Shown here: piece after piece, positions 7,764-10,586 of the stretch | Layout: each line of letters opens with the position of its first letter | How positions within the stretch are numbered: position 1 is the stretch's first letter | NCBI GenBank assembly: GCA_947371415.1 | Contig: CANBPJ010000059.1 | Coordinates: 1-10,586 of the forward strand | Origin: Burkholderiaceae bacterium | GTDB lineage: Bacteria; Pseudomonadota; Gammaproteobacteria; Burkholderiales; Burkholderiaceae | Direction: 5' to 3' | Length of the DNA stretch: 10,586 bases | Notes under the pieces: generated by a model | The model's input: only the letters and a program-made list of their open reading frames with translations | Database searches by the model: none | What the model was told of the DNA's origin: nothing | Translations under genes and position numbers: made by a program

Positions 7764-7791
7764 TTGCAAAGCTCTCAATTTGGGGTAAAGT
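7764..7791 (+). promoter_or_regulatory. Possible promoter for the phoH-family gene
   Basis: TTGCAA (7764-7769) and TAAAGT (7786-7791) are separated by 16 bases; each matches four of six consensus positions. Transcription would start near 7797-7799, about 175 bases before the PhoH start codon. It is the best candidate in 7736-7923. No promoter fits between the downstream hairpin and the start codon, so PhoH needs a start point upstream of the hairpin. Confidence 0.4.
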
Positions 7792-7799
7792 AAAGTCAT

Positions 7800-7961
7800 A
7801 TGCACCGTAAACGACGGGAAAGTCTGACAATCCGTATGACACATCAGCCTGAATATTTCAGAACAGGCTCGGTAAACAACCCCCTCCGTTTTCTACCCCA
7901 TACATCAACCAGTTTTGTAATAGACCGTCATAGCAATCCGCTTGACGGTTTTTTCTTTTAG
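7800..7961 (+). CDS. Possible 53-residue leader ORF upstream of the phoH-family gene
   Basis: An open frame runs from ATG 7800 to TAG 7959-7961 and encodes a basic-starting peptide (MHRKRRESLTIRM...) ending in DGFFF. It spans the whole leader, including both arms and the T tract of the hairpin at 7923-7958, and its stop overlaps the AGGAGAG ribosome binding site of PhoH. If translated, ribosomes would keep the hairpin from forming and could couple to PhoH. Against it: there is no clear Shine-Dalgarno, the ATG would be nearly at the 5' end of a transcript from the promoter at 7764, the peptide matches nothing I recognise, and a run of 53 sense codons has a chance of very roughly 8 percent. Confidence 0.2.
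   Translation: MHRKRRESLTIRMTHQPEYFRTGSVNNPLRFLPHTSTSFVIDRHSNPLDGFFF
7923..7958 (+). terminator. Terminator-like hairpin immediately before the phoH-family gene
   Basis: ACCGTCA (7924-7930) pairs with TGACGGT (7943-7949). With T7931 bulged, AGC 7932-7934 can also pair with GCT 7940-7942, leaving the loop AATCC. The stem runs straight into TTTTTTCTTTT. This has the form of an intrinsic terminator, yet it lies only 14 bases from the PhoH start codon. It may end the arn-bcp transcript, attenuate PhoH, or both. Confidence 0.7.
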
Positions 7962-7966
7962 GAGAG
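7960..7966 (+). promoter_or_regulatory. Strong ribosome binding site fixing the phoH-family start
   Basis: AGGAGAG ends 5 bases before ATG 7972. The in-frame TTG at 7942 would give a longer protein, but it lies within the hairpin and lacks a ribosome binding site. ATG 7972 is therefore the preferred start. Confidence 0.85.
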
Positions 7967-7971
7967 TCTGC

Positions 7972-9645
7972 ATGCCATTGCCCCCAATCCCAACTCAAAT
8001 TGCTGGCCAAGTAAAAATTAGCACTAAGGACACCCCTAATTTAAAGAAACGTCCCGCCCCAGCAAAGCCTGTTGTGATGGAAAGTCATGCGCCTGATTGG
8101 ACTTCCGATACAGAGGAAGACCTATCTGCGGCTGAAGTAGCGCTTGAGAAAATCAAAGGAGATCGTCGCCCTACAGCTGTGCGTAATGATCGTAGCGAGA
8201 ACAAGGCAGCCCATGTTCCAGAAAAGCCTAAGCGGATTATTCGTACCGGGCCTCCAAGCCTATTTGTCTTGGACACCAATGTATTAATGCATGATCCAAG
8301 CTCGCTGTTTCGCTTCTCCGAGCATGATCTATTCTTACCAATGACTACCCTTGAGGAATTGGACAACCATAAGAAGGGCATGACCGAAGTAGCTCGCAAC
8401 GCCCGTACGGTGAGCCGCTCCCTAGACCAATTGGTGGCCGGCACTAGCGGTACCTTAGATGATGGTATTCCACTCAATAAATTAGGCAATCAAGATGTCT
8501 CTGGTCGACTCTTTTTTCAGACCAAGCTAACTACTCAGGCTTTACCAGAGGGCTTGCCTGAAGGCAAAGGGGATAACCTGATCTTGGCTGTTGTCAGTGA
8601 ATTACAAAAAACACGCAAAGGTCAGGAAGTAGTTCTGGTATCCAAAGATATCAATATGCGCATCAAAGCTCGCGCTTTAGGCTTGCCTGCTGAAGACTAC
8701 TTCAATGATCAAGTATTAGAAGACCGCGACTTGATGTACTCAGGCGTGATGGCACTACCAGCAGACTTCTGGCCAAAACATGGCAAGGCAATGGAGAGCT
8801 GGGCTGACGGCAAATCTGGCACGATGTTTTATCGCGTTACCGGTCCTTCGGTACCCAGCATGCTGGTAAATCAGTTTGTTTACCAAGAAAATCCGGATGG
8901 CTCAACACCCTTCTATGCGCAAGTAAGAGAGATCAACGGCAAGACCGCCCTCCTTCAAACCTTGAGAGACTTTTCTCATCAAAAAAATAATGTGTGGAGT
9001 GTGACTGCGCGCAATCGCGAACAAAACTTCGCCATGAACCTACTCATGAATCCTGATGTGGATTTCATCACATTGCTCGGTCAAGCCGGCACTGGAAAAA
9101 CCCTGTTGGCATTGGCAGCTGGCCTAGAGCAGGTTCTCGACAGCAAACGCTATAACGAAATCATCATTACTCGCGCCACCGTCCCCGTTGGTGAAGATAT
9201 TGGCTTCCTACCAGGAACCGAGGAAGAAAAGATGCAACCATGGATGGGTGCATTTGATGACAATCTAGAAGTACTTCATCGCAACGAGGACAATGCTGGC
9301 GAATGGGGTCGCGCTGCCACTCAAGAACTCATTCGCTCACGCATTAAAGTGAAGAGCATGAACTTTATGCGTGGCAGAACATTTGTGAGTAAATTTGTCA
9401 TCATTGATGAGGCGCAAAACTTAACGCCCAAACAAATGAAGACTCTAGTAACTCGTGCTGGTCCAGGAACTAAAATTATTTGCTTAGGCAATATCGCTCA
9501 GATCGATACCCCTTACTTAACGGAAGGCTCTTCAGGCCTCACTTATGTAGTGGATCGCTTCAAAGGCTGGCGTCATGGTGGTCATGTGACACTAGCTCGA
9601 GGAGAGCGTTCACGTCTTGCAGATCATGCTGCTGACGCACTCTAA
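7972..9645 (+). CDS. PIN-PhoH family ATPase (PhoH2/YlaK type)
   Basis: From ATG 7972 the protein has 557 residues. Residues 1-92 are a charged, proline- and lysine-rich low-complexity segment. A PIN ribonuclease domain follows (about 97-245), with the acidic residues expected for metal binding: D101 in LDTNVLMHD, E129 in TLEELD, D201 in KGDNLILA and D226 in SKDINMRIKA. The C-terminal PhoH domain (about 345-557) has Walker A GQAGTGKT (370-377), TRATVPVGEDIGFLPG, Walker B VIIDEAQN (476-483), and the ending TLARGERSRLADHAADAL. PIN-PhoH proteins are cytoplasmic and, in mycobacteria, were reported to unwind and cleave RNA in an ATP-dependent way; the exact role here is unknown. No antitoxin gene is next to it, so a toxin role is not indicated. 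The upstream leader suggests regulated expression, and the 3' end overlaps the lipoprotein gene. Confidence 0.93.
   Translation: MPLPPIPTQIAGQVKISTKDTPNLKKRPAPAKPVVMESHAPDWTSDTEEDLSAAEVALEKIKGDRRPTAVRNDRSENKAAHVPEKPKRIIRTGPPSLFVLDTNVLMHDPSSLFRFSEHDLFLPMTTLEELDNHKKGMTEVARNARTVSRSLDQLVAGTSGTLDDGIPLNKLGNQDVSGRLFFQTKLTTQALPEGLPEGKGDNLILAVVSELQKTRKGQEVVLVSKDINMRIKARALGLPAEDYFNDQVLEDRDLMYSGVMALPADFWPKHGKAMESWADGKSGTMFYRVTGPSVPSMLVNQFVYQENPDGSTPFYAQVREINGKTALLQTLRDFSHQKNNVWSVTARNREQNFAMNLLMNPDVDFITLLGQAGTGKTLLALAAGLEQVLDSKRYNEIIITRATVPVGEDIGFLPGTEEEKMQPWMGAFDDNLEVLHRNEDNAGEWGRAATQELIRSRIKVKSMNFMRGRTFVSKFVIIDEAQNLTPKQMKTLVTRAGPGTKIICLGNIAQIDTPYLTEGSSGLTYVVDRFKGWRHGGHVTLARGERSRLADHAADAL
9600..9606 (+). 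promoter_or_regulatory. Possible ribosome binding site for the NlpC/P60 lipoprotein, inside phoH codons
   Basis: AGGAGAG lies 10 bases before TTG 9617 and 19 bases before ATG 9626, within the conserved PhoH codons for RGER. The spacing favours TTG while codon choice favours ATG, so this site leaves the lipoprotein start open. It is identical to the PhoH ribosome binding site, but protein-coding constraint may explain it. Confidence 0.35.
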
Positions 9646-10153
9646 AAAAACCTTTTCATGCCGCACTCTTGTAGGGTGCGGCATTTTTATTTGTGCGATA
9701 GCCTTATCGGGTTGCAGCACCTTTAGCGCTCGCTCGAATGCAGCTAAAGTGTCGCAATTTAAGCAGGATACCAGCGTAGGTACCGAAGATATTTCGATTG
9801 CTGCAGTAGGTTTGGTGGGTGTGCCATATCGTTACGGCGGCAATAATCCCAAGGGGGGGTTTGATTGCAGCGGACTGATTGGCTACGTATATTACAAATC
9901 AGCCAATATCAAACTACCGCGGACCATTCAAGAAATGAGCAGCAAAGGTCAAAGTGTTGAAAACCAGCCTCCTGCACCTGGTGACCTTGTATTTTTCAAC
10001 ACTACTGGTGAAAAGTATTCTCATGCAGGCATCTATGTCGGGCAAGGAAGATTTGTACACGCACCCAGCGCAGGCGGCACTGTTCGCCTGGAATACATCA
10101 CAGCACCCTATTGGGCAGCCAGATTTACCGAAGCTAGAAGGTTGACGCCCTAA
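9626..10153 (+). CDS. NlpC/P60 (C40) lipoprotein, probable peptidoglycan endopeptidase
   Basis: From ATG 9626 this is a 175-residue protein. It has a basic N-region (HSKK), a hydrophobic stretch, and the lipobox LSGC with C30 as the lipidated cysteine, so it is expected to be a membrane-anchored lipoprotein in the cell envelope. The NlpC/P60 domain starts at about residue 55: GVPYRYGGNNPKGGFDCSGL holds catalytic C81, YSHAGIYVGQGRF holds H133, and VHAPS holds H145. Such enzymes (E. coli Spr/MepS type) cut peptide stems in peptidoglycan. A TTG start at 9617 would add three residues. Either start overlaps the end of PhoH, by 20 or 29 bases. No later start codon precedes the lipobox, so the signal peptide must be encoded here, across the strong hairpin at 9658-9684. 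Confidence 0.88.
   Translation: MLLTHSKKTFSCRTLVGCGIFICAIALSGCSTFSARSNAAKVSQFKQDTSVGTEDISIAAVGLVGVPYRYGGNNPKGGFDCSGLIGYVYYKSANIKLPRTIQEMSSKGQSVENQPPAPGDLVFFNTTGEKYSHAGIYVGQGRFVHAPSAGGTVRLEYITAPYWAARFTEARRLTP
9658..9690 (+). terminator. Strong intrinsic terminator for phoH, inside the lipoprotein signal-peptide codons
   Basis: ATGCCGCACTC (9658-9668) pairs with GGGTGCGGCAT (9674-9684) over 11 base pairs, including one G-T pair, around the 5-base loop TTGTA. ATTTTTAT follows directly. It starts 13 bases after the PhoH stop, the normal place for that gene's terminator, yet it encodes residues of the next protein's signal peptide. Confidence 0.82.
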
Positions 10154-10185
10154 ATTTTCGCTCCGCAACCCATTGCACTAGCACT

Positions 10186-10207
10186 AGATTCACAAAACCC
10201 AGAATCT
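10186..10207. repeat. Weak hairpin after the lipoprotein gene
   Basis: AGATTC (10186-10191) can pair with GAATCT (10202-10207) around a 10-base loop. There is no proper T tract. It is the only candidate 3'-end structure after the lipoprotein gene and is too weak to call a terminator. Confidence 0.15.
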
Positions 10208-10221
10208 TGGTTACATTTCTA

Positions 10222-10242
10222 CATAGAACAATATGTTCTATG
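10222..10242. promoter_or_regulatory. Perfect 9-base inverted repeat (operator-like) upstream of the PsiF-like gene
   Basis: CATAGAACA (10222-10230) and TGTTCTATG (10234-10242) form a perfect inverted repeat with a 3-base ATA centre, 25 bases before the start codon. It could be a binding site for a dimeric regulator or a hairpin in the 5' untranslated region. A possible promoter overlaps it: GTTACA (10210-10215) and TATGTT (10232-10237) with a 16-base spacer, both weak matches. No T tract follows, so it is not a terminator. Confidence 0.5.
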
Positions 10243-10267
10243 CATTATTCACCCAGGAGTCACTAAT

Positions 10268-10537
10268 ATGAAGAAGATCATTCTCGCCTTAAGTATTGCC
10301 TTTAGCTGCGTAATTTCGACACCTGCTTTTGCTGATCAAGCTGCTTGCGAAGCCAAAGCCCTTAGTAAAGAAGGTAAACCGCTCTATGGCGCCGCTAAGG
10401 ACGCCTCCATTAAGAAATGCATGGGTGGTGCAGCAGCAGATTCTGGATGCGAAGCAAAAGCAGTTAGCAAAGATGGTAAGCCTCTCTATGGCGCCGCTAA
10501 AGCTGCATCGATTAAAAAGTGTGAAGGCGGAAAATAA
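10268..10537 (+). CDS. Small secreted protein with two PsiF-like cysteine repeats
   Basis: The 89-residue precursor begins MKKIILALSIAFSCVISTPAFA, a clear Sec signal peptide with probable cleavage after A22, so the mature protein of about 67 residues should be periplasmic or secreted. It consists almost wholly of two 25-residue repeats, C27-C51 and C61-C85. They share 22 of 25 positions, each a C-x23-C unit containing GKPLYGAAK and ASIKKC. The layout resembles the PsiF repeat family (E. coli PsiF is induced by phosphate starvation; its function is unknown), though the fit is by eye. Each repeat may close a disulfide-linked helical hairpin. AGGAG at 10255-10259 lies 8 bases before ATG 10268. 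The gene is a single unit with its own upstream region and terminator. Confidence 0.85.
   Translation: MKKIILALSIAFSCVISTPAFADQAACEAKALSKEGKPLYGAAKDASIKKCMGGAAADSGCEAKAVSKDGKPLYGAAKAASIKKCEGGK
10346..10522 (+). repeat. Tandem coding repeat in the PsiF-like gene
   Basis: Two 75-base units, 10346-10420 and 10448-10522, are offset by 102 bases and encode nearly the same 25 residues. A 17-base stretch, CTCTATGGCGCCGCTAA, is identical at 10382-10398 and 10484-10500. Many other codons differ only at the third base, pointing to an older duplication kept by protein-level selection. Confidence 0.85.
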
Positions 10538-10556
10538 ATACTTTGCACCTCAAATT

Positions 10557-10585
10557 AAAAAGCCTCGCATTGCGAGGCTTTTTTT
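10557..10585 (+). terminator. Intrinsic terminator of the PsiF-like gene
   Basis: AGCCTCGC (10561-10568) pairs with GCGAGGCT (10572-10579) around the loop ATT, with further A-T pairs outside and a T tract to 10585. The A run before the stem could let it work on the opposite strand too. It starts about 20 bases after the stop codon. Confidence 0.93.
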
Positions 10586-10586
10586 A

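Larger units (their letters stand above)
7797..7971 (+). promoter_or_regulatory. Candidate attenuating leader of the phoH-family gene
   Basis: The 236-base gap between bcp and PhoH has no recognised gene or known riboswitch consensus that I could identify. The part after the possible promoter ends in a terminator-like hairpin directly before the ribosome binding site. Further short pairings can be drawn: GTCATA 7795-7800 with TATGAC 7835-7840, AGCCTG 7846-7851 with CAGGCT 7864-7869, TGGGGTA 7781-7787 with TACCCCA 7894-7900, and GACGG 7813-7817 with CCGTC 7925-7929, the 5' arm of the hairpin. Matches of 5-7 bases in a region this size are expected by chance, so only the hairpin is strong evidence. 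Confidence 0.35.

Noticed and set aside
7781..7900. A closed multi-branch riboswitch with TGGGGTA/TACCCCA as the basal stem
   Set aside because: A 7-base complementary match in a region this size is expected by chance, its 5' strand overlaps the predicted -10 hexamer, and no known riboswitch core motif was recognised. Kept only as a note in the leader entry.
7942..7970. TTGACG at 7942-7947 as a -35 element for PhoH
   Set aside because: No -10 hexamer lies at a usable distance before the start codon; the bases are part of the hairpin arm.
7942..7971. Upstream TTG start giving a 567-residue PhoH protein
   Set aside because: The TTG lies within the terminator hairpin and has no ribosome binding site, while ATG 7972 has AGGAGAG at ideal spacing.
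8085..8489. 134-codon minus-strand frame opposite the PIN domain
   Set aside because: It is antisense to a conserved domain, Ser/Arg-rich, and without any family signature; it is a shadow frame.
7972..10153. PIN domain of the PhoH protein as half of a toxin-antitoxin pair
   Set aside because: The neighbouring gene is an envelope hydrolase and no small antitoxin-like gene precedes it; only the 53-codon leader frame lies upstream, without antitoxin features.
10175..10187. Short direct repeat GCACTAGCACTAG between the last two genes
   Set aside because: Too short and not placed relative to any promoter element; probably chance.

Overview
The window looks like chromosomal DNA from a betaproteobacterium of the Burkholderiaceae, most likely Polynucleobacter or a close relative. 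This is inferred from moderate GC, short intergenic gaps, all genes on one strand, and proteins that read like Burkholderiales homologues. I see no mobile element, CRISPR array, tRNA or rRNA.

Positions 1-7735 hold one long, tightly packed plus-strand gene cluster. It opens with a candidate promoter and a small Mth938-like (DUF498) protein, which overlaps by one base an ArnT-type lipid A glycosyltransferase. Next come ArnB aminotransferase, ArnC undecaprenyl-phosphate transferase, a stand-alone ArnA-type formyltransferase, a stand-alone ArnA-type UDP-glucuronate decarboxylase, and ArnD deformylase. Together these make 4-amino-4-deoxy-L-arabinose (Ara4N) on undecaprenyl phosphate from UDP-glucuronate and transfer it to lipid A in the periplasm. 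Ugd, which supplies UDP-glucuronate, and the ArnE/ArnF flippase are not in the window. A Bcp/PrxQ peroxiredoxin follows ArnD after 27 bases and is probably co-transcribed.

Positions 7736-7971 are a 236-base leader-like region before a PIN-PhoH ATPase gene. It has a possible promoter, a 53-codon open frame, and a terminator-like hairpin with a T tract that abuts the PhoH ribosome binding site. This arrangement suggests attenuation.

Positions 7972-9645 encode the PIN-PhoH protein. Its 3' end overlaps a gene for an NlpC/P60 lipoprotein (peptidoglycan hydrolase). A strong intrinsic terminator lies inside the signal-peptide codons of that lipoprotein.

Positions 10154-10586 hold a separate small unit: an intergenic region with a near-palindromic operator-like element, a gene for a small secreted protein with two PsiF-like cysteine repeats, and a strong terminator at the right edge.

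The pathway genes are well understood. The parts most worth a second look are the PhoH leader, the terminator embedded in the lipoprotein gene, and the palindrome before the last gene.
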